Shown piece after piece: positions 43,693-52,267 of a stretch of DNA of 64,000 bases (position 1 is the stretch's first letter; every line of letters begins with the position of its first letter). Source of the DNA: TMED88 sp964515335 (GTDB lineage Bacteria > Myxococcota_A > UBA9160 > UBA4427); assembly GCA_964515335.1 (NCBI GenBank), contig CAZETS010000015.1, positions 1-64,000 on the forward strand, written 5' to 3'. The translations under genes and the position numbers were made by a program. Below the pieces are notes generated by a model. It did not search any database. It saw only the letters and a list, made by a program, of their open reading frames with translations, and had not been told where the DNA came from.

Positions 43693-44897
43693 GCACGCCG
43701 CTCGAAGGTGTGCGCGTCGTCGAGCTGGCGAGCTTCGTCGCCGCGCCGACGAGCGGTGCGCTGCTCGTCGACCTCGGCGCCGAGGTCATCAAGGTCGAGG
43801 TGCCCTGGGGAGAGATCTACCGGCACAGCACCGCACGCATGATGGGCGTCGAGTCCGAATTCTCGCTGAGCGCGCCGTTCCAGATGACCAACCACGGCAA
43901 GCGCTCGCTCACCCTCGACCTCGCCCTCCCCCAGGCACAGGCGGCGCTCAGGAAGGTGGTGGACACCGCCGACGTGCTGCTCACCAACATGCTGCCGGCG
44001 CGGCTCGCGCGCTACGGGCTCGATCCCGAGGCACTGCTCGCCGAGCGCCCGGAGCTGATCGTCGCGCGCCTATCGGGCTATGGGGCCGATGGCCCCGAGG
44101 CCGAGACGCCGGCTTTCGACTACACGGCCTACTGGGCGCGCTCGGGCCTGATGGAGCAGCTGCGCGAGGACGGCGGCGCGCTCTCGTTCCAGCGTCCCGG
44201 CATCGGCGACCACTCGGCGGGCCTCGCGCTCGCCCTGGCGATCCTGGCCGCGCTGCGCACCCGCGACGCCGAGGGCCACGGACAGGTGGTGGACGTCGCA
44301 CTGCAGAACATCGGCTACTACGTCTCGGGCAACGACATGACCTGGGCGCTGGCCACCGGAAAGAACCCGCCCAAGCACGATCGGTCGAAGCCCCGCAATG
44401 CGCTCTGGAACCACTACGTCTGCAAGGACGGACGCTCGCTCTTCCTCGTCATGATCGAAGCCGACCGCTATTGGACCACGTTCTGCGAGGCGATCGGCCG
44501 CTCCGATCTCGCCGGGGACGAGCGCTTCGCCGACGCCTGGGCGCGCTTCCACAACGCCGAAGATCTGGTGGAGATCCTCGACGGGATCTTCGCCGAGCAG
44601 ACGCTCGCAGAATGGACGAAGCAGCTCGCCGGGCATCGGCTGATCTGGGCGCCGGTGCTGAATCACGCCGAGGCGGCCACTGACGCGACCGCGGCGGCTC
44701 GAGGGGTCTTCCCTGAGGTCGACCACCCCGAGCACGGTCGTTTCCGGACGGTCGGCCCGCCCTTCTCGATGTCCAAGCACCCGATCGGCGCCAACGCCCC
44801 GGCTCCGGATCTCGGCGCGGACACCGAGGCAGTGCTCACCGAGGCGGGCGTCGACGACGAGACGATCGCGCTGCTGGTGGCGGCGGCGACCAGCTAG
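43689..44897 (+). CDS. CaiB/BaiF (family III) CoA-transferase
   Basis: A 402-residue CoA-transferase that moves CoA between carboxylic acids through a glutamyl/aspartyl-anhydride mechanism. The family opening is GVRVVELASFVAAPTSGALL, the CoA-binding loop follows, and the catalytic-type Asp174 is in GIGDHSAGLALA. Length is normal. It is separated from the double-domain transferase by the short upstream ORF. The activated substrate is unknown. Confidence 0.88.
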   Translation: MSTPLEGVRVVELASFVAAPTSGALLVDLGAEVIKVEVPWGEIYRHSTARMMGVESEFSLSAPFQMTNHGKRSLTLDLALPQAQAALRKVVDTADVLLTNMLPARLARYGLDPEALLAERPELIVARLSGYGADGPEAETPAFDYTAYWARSGLMEQLREDGGALSFQRPGIGDHSAGLALALAILAALRTRDAEGHGQVVDVALQNIGYYVSGNDMTWALATGKNPPKHDRSKPRNALWNHYVCKDGRSLFLVMIEADRYWTTFCEAIGRSDLAGDERFADAWARFHNAEDLVEILDGIFAEQTLAEWTKQLAGHRLIWAPVLNHAEAATDATAAARGVFPEVDHPEHGRFRTVGPPFSMSKHPIGANAPAPDLGADTEAVLTEAGVDDETIALLVAAATS

Positions 44898-44909
44898 CTC
44901 CCGGACCCG

Positions 44910-45851
44910 TCAGTCGAGGAACACGCAGGTCGGGCAACCCGTCGTGGCCAGAGCCTCGTCGGCGAGGGTGCGGTCCTCTTCCAACTGGTACTGCGGGGTG
45001 TCGCGGCGCGCCGCGCGGTCGTCCTCGAACTCGTCGCCGGCGTCACCGCTCGCGGCCCGTGGTCGCATCACGCCGTCCTTCCAGGCGTCGTCGTCCGCCC
45101 AGGTGTAGTCGAGGTGGACGAGGCGGCCTGGCTCGTCGATCGCGCGGAAGGCCGCGAGGGCGTCCTGCACGATGGCGCGCTGCAGAGCGCGGTCGTGCGG
45201 CTTGCCGGTGGTGTGGCCGAGCGGGAAGTCGAGGAAGGCGGCGCGCGGCGGATTCACGGAGCGGGTGATCGACAGCGCGCTCGTCATGCTGAGCGTCGGA
45301 ATGCCGGCGGCCTCGATCGATCTCGCGATCAGTCCCACGGACTGATGGCAGACGGGTCAGACGGGGACCAGCAGCACCAGGTCGACCTGATCCTCGACGA
45401 CGCGGCGCGTGAGTTCGGGGGCGAGCACGTCTCGCACCTTGCGGGCCGAGTAGATCCCGCCCATGAATGTGTAGAAGGCGTCCGCCAGCCCACCGATTTC
45501 GCCCTCCTCGACGAGCCCGCGAAGCACGTCGATGGGGAAGACCACGTTCGGGTCGCTGCGCGCGTCGGTGAGGTCGTAGGCGAAGTGCGTGGCGCGCAGG
45601 CGCTCGGTCGGCGTGTCGGTCGCGACGACCCGGTAGCTGACGTCGTCGGCGTGGTGGAAGGCGACCTGCCCGGCCGCGTAGATCCCGCCCGAGGCGATCA
45701 GGCCGACGCGGCACTCGGCGAGCGGCTTCTCGAGCAGGACGAACGGCGGCGGCGATTCGCTCTCGACCCAGCGATACACGGGATAGCCGAGCGCACTGTA
45801 CTGGGCGCGCGTGCGCTCGATGTAGTCGACGGGGGGGCGGGTATCGGCCAC
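44910..45851 (-). CDS. GrdB-family selenoprotein (glycine/sarcosine/betaine reductase selenoprotein B family)
   Basis: Read through the in-frame TGA at 45357-45359, this is a 313-residue protein of the GrdB-like selenoprotein family. The two halves match one family with no gap. The upstream part ends LVLLVPV, the TGA encodes Sec165, and the sequence continues PVCHQSVGLIARS to give the redox motif U165-P-V-C168. A stem-loop follows the TGA (45328-45346). The C-terminus has a second possible redox pair, GCPTC. It starts at GTG behind GGGAG. Some family members have Cys instead of Sec. The reaction in this organism is unknown. Confidence 0.85.
45328..45346 (-). promoter_or_regulatory. Candidate bacterial SECIS hairpin for the GrdB-like selenoprotein
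   Basis: Starting 10 nt after the UGA, the mRNA reads AUCAGUCC-GUG-GGACUGAU, a perfect 8-bp stem closed by a 3-nt GUG loop. Bacterial selenocysteine insertion elements are stem-loops placed just downstream of UGA with a G/U-bearing loop bound by SelB. Position and shape fit, and the second selenoprotein in the window has the same design. Confidence 0.65.
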
Positions 45852-46080
45852 GGGGCTCCCGGTCTCGGGGTCGCGGGAAGCTCTCCCGCTCGGCGCTCAG
45901 TATAGAGCGCGGATCCGCCCGGATCGCCCCGCTTCGGGGGCCCGGGGAGCCGGTGGGCAAGCGCCGCGGATTCTTCCATACTGATCCGACCCCCGCGCGC
46001 GACCGGCCGCCCGGGTGAAGGCATCCCTTCCCACCCCCGTGCGCCCGTCGGCGCGCCGCCGGGCCCCTGGAGGATTCACG

Positions 46081-47310
46081 ATGCAGAACGAGGCCTGGAT
46101 CATCGACGCCGTGCGCTCGCCCCGCGGCAAGGGCAAGAAGACGGGCTCGCTCCACGAGGTGCACCCGCAACGCATCCTCGCGCAGGTGCTGAACGCCCTG
46201 CGCGATCGCAACGGCTTCGACACCGCCGACGTCGACGACGTCGTGATGGGCTGCGGGGCCGGCAGCGGCGACCACGCGATGGACATCGCGCGGATGGCGG
46301 CTCTCGACGCGGGCTGGTCGCTCGACGCGCCCGGCGTCACGCTGAACCGCTTCTGCGGCTCGGGCCAGCAGGCCGTGAACTTCGCCGCGATGGGGGTGCG
46401 CGCGGGCTTCCAGAACCTCGTCGTCGCCGGCGGCGTCGAGTCGATGTCGCGGCCGGCGCCCATGCACGTCGACGGCTTCTCGGCCAACAACGCCCACCTG
46501 AACGATCAGTACGCCATGGTGCCCCAGGGCATCTCGGCCGATCTCATCGCAACCGTCGAGGGCTTCAGCCGGGAGCAGTGCGACCAGATCGGCGTCGACA
46601 GCCAGGCGCGTGCCGACGCCGCCATCGAGGACGGCCGCTTCGAGCAGGCGCTCGTGCCGATCACCCACGACGACGGCGGCCCGGCCCTCGAGCGCGACGA
46701 GTTCCCGCGGCCCGGCAGCACGCTCGCCGACCTCGGCAAGCTCGCGCCGAGCTTCGCGGGCATGGGCGCCCACAAGAGCGAGGGCCAGACGCTCACGATC
46801 GACGAGACGGCGCTGCTCGCCTACCCCGACGTGGAGCAGATCGAGCACGTCCACCACGCCGGCAACTCGTCGGGCGTGGTCGACGGCGCCTCGGCGGTGA
46901 TCGTCGCCTCGCCCGAGTACGCGAAGGCCCACGGCATGAAGCCCCGGGCGCGCGTCGTGATGACCGCGGTCGCCGGCACCGAGCCGGTCATCATGCTGAC
47001 CGCACCCGGTCCGGCCGCGAAGCGCTGCGTCGAGCAGGCCGGCATGACTTTCGACGATCTCGACCTGATCGAGGTCAACGAGGCGTTCGCGGCGGTGGTG
47101 CTCAAGTTCCTGCGCGACACCGGCGTGGACTGGGACAAGTGCAACGTCAACGGCGGCGCGATCGCGCTCGGCCACCCGATCGGCGCCACCGGCGGCATGC
47201 TGATCGGCACACTGCTCGACGAGCTCGAGCGGCGCGACCTGTCGACGGGACTCGTCACCATGTGCACGGGCGGCGGCATGGGGACGGCGACGATCATCGA
47301 GCGCGTCTAG
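46081..47310 (+). CDS. Acetyl-CoA C-acyltransferase (thiolase)
   Basis: A 409-residue thiolase that cleaves or forms 3-oxoacyl-CoA. The acyl-accepting Cys is Cys92 (NRFCGSGQQA), the catalytic His is His365 (LGHPIGATGG), and the second Cys is Cys395 (MCTGGGMG). The full set of active-site residues is present. I start at the ATG at 46081. The frame extends 22 codons upstream, but the family N-terminus (QNEAWIIDAVRSPRGK) begins here. It is 22 bp upstream of an SDR gene. Confidence 0.92.
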   Translation: MQNEAWIIDAVRSPRGKGKKTGSLHEVHPQRILAQVLNALRDRNGFDTADVDDVVMGCGAGSGDHAMDIARMAALDAGWSLDAPGVTLNRFCGSGQQAVNFAAMGVRAGFQNLVVAGGVESMSRPAPMHVDGFSANNAHLNDQYAMVPQGISADLIATVEGFSREQCDQIGVDSQARADAAIEDGRFEQALVPITHDDGGPALERDEFPRPGSTLADLGKLAPSFAGMGAHKSEGQTLTIDETALLAYPDVEQIEHVHHAGNSSGVVDGASAVIVASPEYAKAHGMKPRARVVMTAVAGTEPVIMLTAPGPAAKRCVEQAGMTFDDLDLIEVNEAFAAVVLKFLRDTGVDWDKCNVNGGAIALGHPIGATGGMLIGTLLDELERRDLSTGLVTMCTGGGMGTATIIERV

Positions 47311-47332
47311 CCAGAACGGCAAGGAGATCTTC

Positions 47333-48307
47333 ATGGATCGGTTCGAGGGAAAGGTCGCCGTCGTCACCGGCGGTGGCACGGGAATGGGGCGCGAACTCTG
47401 CATCCAGCTCGCGCGAGAGGGCTGCCACGTCGCCCTGTGCGACGTCTCCGACGAGGCCATGCAGCAGACCAAGGCGCTCTGCGAGGAAGCGGCGCCGGCC
47501 GGCACGCGCATCAGCACCCACGTCGCCGACGTCTCGATTCGCGAGCAGGTGATCGCCTTTCGCAGCGGCGTCGCCGAGGCCCACGACACGAAGCACGTGA
47601 ACCTGCTCTTCAACAACGCGGGCATCGGCGGCGGCGGCAGCTTCGTCGACGGCGAGGTGGAAGAGTGGGACAAGACCTTCGAGGTCTGCTGGGGCGGGGT
47701 CTACCTCTGCTGCCGCGCCTTCATGCCGCTGCTGCTCGCCTGCGACGAGGGCCACGTCGTCAACACCAGCAGCGTGAACGGCTTCTGGGCGTCGATCGGT
47801 CCGTTCACGGCCCACACCGCCTACAGCGCGGCGAAGTTCGCCGTGAAGGGCTTCACCGAGGCGCTCGTCAACGACTTCAAGCTGAACGCCCCGCACCTCA
47901 AGGCCTCGGTCGTGATGCCGGGCCACATCGGCACCTCGATCGTCATGAACTCGGGGAAGATCCTCGGCCGCGACCCCAAGGAGCTGCCCGACGAAGAGAT
48001 CGAGCAGATCAAGGAAAAAATCGTCGACATGGGACTGCCGGTGGAGAACCTCACCAACGAGCAGATCCGGCAGTTCATGGTGCAGCAGGGCGAGCAGTTC
48101 CGGGACGCCGCGCCGATGACCGCCGAGGCCGCCGCCACGGTGATCCTCGACGGCGTGCGTGCCGGGCGCTGGCGCATCCTCGTCGGCGAAGACGCCTACC
48201 TGCTCGACGAGATGGTGCGCACCCATCCCGAGGAGGCCTACACGGAGGACTTCTACCAGGACTTCGTCAAGAAGGCGAACTGGAAGCTGGGCGAGTTGCG
48301 CGGTTAG
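47333..48307 (+). CDS. Short-chain dehydrogenase/reductase
   Basis: A 324-residue NAD(P)-dependent SDR. The cofactor motif is TGGGTGMGREL, NNAG follows, and the active site is NTSSVNG with Tyr-Lys in YSAAKFAVKGF. The C-terminal part is long and acidic. It lies between the thiolase and the acyl-CoA synthetase with gaps of about 21 bp, so it likely acts on the same acyl-CoA as a 3-hydroxyacyl dehydrogenase or related reductase. Confidence 0.88.
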   Translation: MDRFEGKVAVVTGGGTGMGRELCIQLAREGCHVALCDVSDEAMQQTKALCEEAAPAGTRISTHVADVSIREQVIAFRSGVAEAHDTKHVNLLFNNAGIGGGGSFVDGEVEEWDKTFEVCWGGVYLCCRAFMPLLLACDEGHVVNTSSVNGFWASIGPFTAHTAYSAAKFAVKGFTEALVNDFKLNAPHLKASVVMPGHIGTSIVMNSGKILGRDPKELPDEEIEQIKEKIVDMGLPVENLTNEQIRQFMVQQGEQFRDAAPMTAEAAATVILDGVRAGRWRILVGEDAYLLDEMVRTHPEEAYTEDFYQDFVKKANWKLGELRG

Positions 48308-48328
48308 GAGACGGCCGGGAGGAGCGGC

Positions 48329-49897
48329 ATGAGCGCGAGCGGCCTGCACCGATCCATCACCCACACCGAGCTGGTCGTCGGCGCGCTGCGCCGTTGGCCC
48401 GCTCGCGAGGCCTTCCGACAGGACGGGCACAGCTGGACGTACGCCCAGACCGCCGATCAGGTGGCCCGCTTCGCCGCCGTCTTCCAGAAGCGCGGCCTGC
48501 CGCGTGGTCACGGCATCGGGCTGCTCTCGCCGAATCGCCCCGAGGTGTGGATGGCCCAGACGGCGACCGCCGTCGCCGGCGGGCGCTACACGGCCCTGCA
48601 CCCGGCGGGCTCGCTGCCCGACCACACCTACGCGTGTGACGAGGCCGAACTCCGCTTCCTCTGCGTCGACCCCGCCTACGCGGAGCGCGCCGGCGAGCTG
48701 CTCGAGCGGTCCCCGTCGGTCGAGGCCGTGTTCACGTTCGGGCCGTCGGATGTCGGCGACGATCTGCTGGCGCTCGCCGAGGGGATGGGTCCGGTGGCCC
48801 TCACGCCCGGTCCACAGGGTCCGGACGACACGACCTGGCTCCTCTACACCGGCGGCACCACCGGCGTCCCCAAGGCGGCCGAACTCTCCGAGCATGCGAT
48901 CGCCCAGATGACGCTGTCGATCTCGGCGGGCTGGGACCTCCCGAAGCAGCGCCGGTATCTCGCCTGCGCGCCCATCTCGCACGCGGCGGGCACGCTGATC
49001 ACGCCGACGCTGATGTCCGGAGGAAGCGTGGTGCTGCACCGCAGCTTCGATCCGGGTCGCTGGCTCGGGGACATGGTGGCCGAGCGCCCGACGCTGTCGC
49101 TGCTGGTGCCGACGATGATCTACGTCCTGCTCGACCATCCGTCCCTCGACGGCACCGACTTCTCGGCGCTCGAGACGATCATGTACGGTGCGTCGCCGAT
49201 GTCACCGGCACGCCTCGCCGAGGGCATCGAGCGCATCGGACCGGTCTTCGCGCAGCTCTACGGACAGACCGAGTGCGGCGCGGTCGCAACCAGCATGTGG
49301 CGCGCCCATCACGACCCGGGCGACCTGAAGCGGCTCTCGTCCTGCGGCCTGCCCATGCCGGGCGCACGGGTCGAGGTCTTCGACGCCGACGGTCGTCCGC
49401 TGCCCGAAGGCGAGGCCGGCGAGATCTGCCTGCAGGGCCCGAGCGTCATGAAGGGCTACTTCAAGCAGCCCGAGCTCACCGCCGAGGCCATCGTGGACGG
49501 CTGGTTGCACACCGGCGACATGGCGACCCGCGACGACGAGGGTTTCCTCTACATCGTCGACCGCAAGAAGGACATGATCATCTCCGGCGGCTTCAACGTC
49601 TTCCCGCGCGAGATCGAGGACGTGCTCGGCACGCACCCGGCCGTGTCGGCCGTGGCGGTGATCGGCGTACCCGACGACAAGTGGGGCGAGGCCGTGAAGG
49701 CGGTCGTCGTGCCGCGCCCGAACCACGAGGTGGTGGCCGATGAGCTGATCGCTCTGGTCAAGAAGGAGAAGGCCGCTTCGTACGCCCCGAAGACGGTCGA
49801 CGTGGTCGACGAGCTGCCGCTCACGGCCGTGGGCAAGCCCGACAAGAAGGTGCTTCGCGCGCGCTACTGGGGCGAAGGCGGGCGCGGGGTCAACTGA
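48329..49897 (+). CDS. Acyl-CoA synthetase (AMP-forming)
   Basis: A 522-residue ANL-superfamily adenylating enzyme that activates a carboxylic acid to acyl-CoA with ATP. The P-loop signature is YTGGTTGVPKA, the adenylation motif is YGQTE, and the C-terminal domain has DRKKDMIISGGFN with the catalytic-type Lys in LTAVGKPDKK. The substrate is not apparent. It is the last gene of the acyl-CoA block, convergent with the Spy-like gene. Confidence 0.9.
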   Translation: MSASGLHRSITHTELVVGALRRWPAREAFRQDGHSWTYAQTADQVARFAAVFQKRGLPRGHGIGLLSPNRPEVWMAQTATAVAGGRYTALHPAGSLPDHTYACDEAELRFLCVDPAYAERAGELLERSPSVEAVFTFGPSDVGDDLLALAEGMGPVALTPGPQGPDDTTWLLYTGGTTGVPKAAELSEHAIAQMTLSISAGWDLPKQRRYLACAPISHAAGTLITPTLMSGGSVVLHRSFDPGRWLGDMVAERPTLSLLVPTMIYVLLDHPSLDGTDFSALETIMYGASPMSPARLAEGIERIGPVFAQLYGQTECGAVATSMWRAHHDPGDLKRLSSCGLPMPGARVEVFDADGRPLPEGEAGEICLQGPSVMKGYFKQPELTAEAIVDGWLHTGDMATRDDEGFLYIVDRKKDMIISGGFNVFPREIEDVLGTHPAVSAVAVIGVPDDKWGEAVKAVVVPRPNHEVVADELIALVKKEKAASYAPKTVDVVDELPLTAVGKPDKKVLRARYWGEGGRGVN

Positions 49898-49909
49898 GGA
49901 GCACGAGCC

Positions 49910-49948
49910 GCGGCCCGAGAAGGCGGCCTTGGCGGCCCGAGAAGGCGG
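49910..49948. repeat. Pair of identical 17-bp direct repeats
   Basis: GCGGCCCGAGAAGGCGG occurs at 49910-49926 and again at 49932-49948, with a 22-bp period. It lies in the 67-bp gap between two convergent genes, where a terminator would be expected. It could be a small duplication. Confidence 0.65.
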
Positions 49949-49964
49949 GCCAGGGCCGATCGGG

Positions 49965-50642
49965 TCAGTCGGCCGACGTGTCGTCCTGCGGCTCGGCGCG
50001 GCCCTTCGCGGCCTCCCGGGCGCGGCTTTCCCGCACCGCCTGCTTGTACTCGCGAAGCTGAGCCCGCAGCTCGCTCGCCCGCTCGGTGTCGCCCGCCCGG
50101 TCGGCGGCGCGGATCTGCCGCTGGATGGCCTGGATGCTCGGCCCCCTGGCGGGGCCCGGCCCCCTGCCGCGAGGAGCGGCCTCTGCGCGGAACTTCTCTT
50201 TCTGGTCTTCGTCGAGGATCTTCATCATCCCCGGCTGCGTCATCATGAGCTTCTGCCGCTCGGCGACGAGGCGCTGCACGGTCGCCATGTCGCCCTCGGA
50301 GCGCGCCGCAACGAGTTCGTCCCGGATGCGCTGAAGCTCGTCCTCGTGCTCGCGCCGCCAGGCGGCCTTGGCCTCGGGCAGCTCGTCGATCGCCTTGCGC
50401 TGCTCGTCGGTCAGTTCGAGCGACTCGAGGCGTGCGTGTCGCCGTGCGGCGCGGTCCTTGCCCCCCTTCCAGGCGTGCCATCCGCCGGATTGCCGCCCGC
50501 CGGGAGCGGCGCCCTCACCCGTGTCGACCCCCGCCGACGGCTCGGACCCGCCGCCTTCGTGCGCGTCCGCGAAGGCCGCGGAGGCGACGCTGGAGAGAAA
50601 GACGACGACGATCAGCCCTGTAGCGATTCGATGGCTCCGCAT
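49965..50642 (-). CDS. Periplasmic Spy/CpxP-like protein
   Basis: A protein of about 225 residues. It has an N-terminal signal peptide (GLIVVVFLSSVASAAFA). The body is helical, basic and acidic, with repeats of the LTxxQ-type (SLELTDEQRKAIDELP, VQRLVAERQKLMM, KILDEDQKEKF) found in Spy and CpxP chaperones. The C-terminus is Arg/Glu-rich. The precise start is uncertain (50642 or 50657). It is convergent with the acyl-CoA synthetase gene. Confidence 0.65.
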   Translation of the reverse strand: MRSHRIATGLIVVVFLSSVASAAFADAHEGGGSEPSAGVDTGEGAAPGGRQSGGWHAWKGGKDRAARRHARLESLELTDEQRKAIDELPEAKAAWRREHEDELQRIRDELVAARSEGDMATVQRLVAERQKLMMTQPGMMKILDEDQKEKFRAEAAPRGRGPGPARGPSIQAIQRQIRAADRAGDTERASELRAQLREYKQAVRESRAREAAKGRAEPQDDTSAD

Positions 50643-50721
50643 GCAGACAGCGTACATCAGCGGCCCCGGCGGCGAGTAGGCCCCCGAGCCGGCAGCCCGC
50701 CAGGGGGGCGAGACCCAGCGC

Positions 50722-52098
50722 TCAGGGCGAGGCGTCGCGCCACGGCAGACCCGGCCCGTCGAGCTTCACGAAGACGGGGCCGATCGTGAACGCGAGCACG
50801 ATCAGGACCAGCAGCAAGACGAGCGCGCCCCAGACCAACGCCGAGCGCCAACCACCGGCGCGGGTCCAACCGGCCAGCGCTTCGCTCGCGTAGACGGCGA
50901 AGGGCACGGAGAGCCCCAGCAGGTAGCTGCCCTTGACGGTCGCGAACCAGGGGTTGCCCCAGGTGAAGGCCACGTAGCCGGCCAGGAGTGCAGCGAGCGT
51001 CGACAGCAGCAGCGTGTCGACGCCGCCGGGATCGCGCACGGCCCGCCGCACCGCCCGACCCGCACCGACCACGAAGGCCGCGGTCGGCAGCAACGCGAGC
51101 ACGGTGATCGCGCTGCCGAAGCGCGTCACAGCCGGTGATCTGGGCAGGAAGTGACGGTGGCCGTCGAACCACACCGTGTCGTAGGTGCCGCCCCAGACCG
51201 AGCGCAGCAGGTCGGGGTTCAGCAGCTGCGGATCCGAGAAGGCCGCGAGCGGGAAGCGCAGGTAGTCGAGCAGCTGCCGCGAGCCCGGCGGCATCTCGAA
51301 CATCTTGGCGTGGACGGCGAGGTCCTGCGGATAGAGGTACCCGTAGGCGACCAGGTTGTAGAGGTAGTACCAGCCCCCCACGCCCAGGGCGACGGCACCC
51401 GCCACCGCGCTGGCCACGAGCGCCGGCCCCGCGCGCCGCGACCGCCACGCCGCGATCCACCACGTCGTGCCGATCGCCAGCAGCACGAGCACGCCCGTCA
51501 TCTTGGTCAGCACGGCGAGACCGGCGAGCAGCCCCACGACCGCCGCCCGCGCCGGCGCCGGTGCGCCCGGCGACTGCCCGATCGGCGCGGCCGCGATCAA
51601 CGCGAGCGACATCCACATCGTCGCCAGCAGCTCTTCGCCGACCATCGCGGCCATGTAGACGTGCACCGGCAGGAAGAGCAGCAGCGCGCCCGCCAGCACG
51701 ATCCGGCGCGGGTCGTCCGGAGAGAGGCGGGCCACCAGCCACACCGCCGACCCGATCGCGACCAGGCCCGCCGCCGAGGCGAGCAGCGGCAACGACACCA
51801 GCAGCGCACCCTCCAGGCCAACGCCGACGAGCACGCGCCAGAGCGCCGCAGCCACGTAGTAGAAGAGCGGCGGGTGGGAGGTCGCCCAGGCCGCCTCCGG
51901 GTCGGGCAGCGCCCAGCTGTGGGTCAGGAAGCGGATGTACTCGACGTTCTCGACCGCGTCGAAGCCATTGCCCGTGCGGTAGCGGATCGCGTTGTCGATC
52001 CGCATCGCGACAGCCACGAGCAGCAGCGCGCCCCCCGCCCACCACTCCGCCCGATGATGCGGACCGCCTGCGCTCTTCGCCCCGGAGTCGATCGACAC
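50722..52098 (-). CDS. GT39/ArnT-like polyprenyl-phosphate sugar transferase
   Basis: A 458-residue multi-span membrane protein of the GT-C superfamily (dolichyl-phosphate-mannose/ArnT-like). The first extracytoplasmic loop contains EYIRFLTHSWALPDPEAAW and ATSHPPLFYYVAAAL, the usual signature, and many helices follow. It would transfer a sugar from a lipid-linked donor to an envelope acceptor. The acceptor is unknown. Confidence 0.78.
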   Translation of the reverse strand: MSIDSGAKSAGGPHHRAEWWAGGALLLVAVAMRIDNAIRYRTGNGFDAVENVEYIRFLTHSWALPDPEAAWATSHPPLFYYVAAALWRVLVGVGLEGALLVSLPLLASAAGLVAIGSAVWLVARLSPDDPRRIVLAGALLLFLPVHVYMAAMVGEELLATMWMSLALIAAAPIGQSPGAPAPARAAVVGLLAGLAVLTKMTGVLVLLAIGTTWWIAAWRSRRAGPALVASAVAGAVALGVGGWYYLYNLVAYGYLYPQDLAVHAKMFEMPPGSRQLLDYLRFPLAAFSDPQLLNPDLLRSVWGGTYDTVWFDGHRHFLPRSPAVTRFGSAITVLALLPTAAFVVGAGRAVRRAVRDPGGVDTLLLSTLAALLAGYVAFTWGNPWFATVKGSYLLGLSVPFAVYASEALAGWTRAGGWRSALVWGALVLLLVLIVLAFTIGPVFVKLDGPGLPWRDASP

Positions 52099-52267
52099 CG
52101 CCCCATCCCCCAGCCGGGACCGGGAGCATAGAACAGCCGGCCGACCCGACGCCGACCCGACCAGGGCCCGCGATCTCCACTAGAATTCATGCCTCGATGC
52201 AGCACCCGAGAGCGGGTGGGGCCTTGACCCGGCGAGCCCCGCGCTCGGCGCGCCGAAGGGACCGTGG

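Noticed and set aside
45357..45359. Premature stop making a pseudogene of the GrdB-like gene
   Set aside because: Both halves match the same family with no gap, the stop falls at the redox position of UxxC, and a fitting hairpin follows. Sec is the better reading.
49910..49948. Rho-independent terminator between the convergent genes
   Set aside because: The repeats are direct, not inverted, and no T-run follows.
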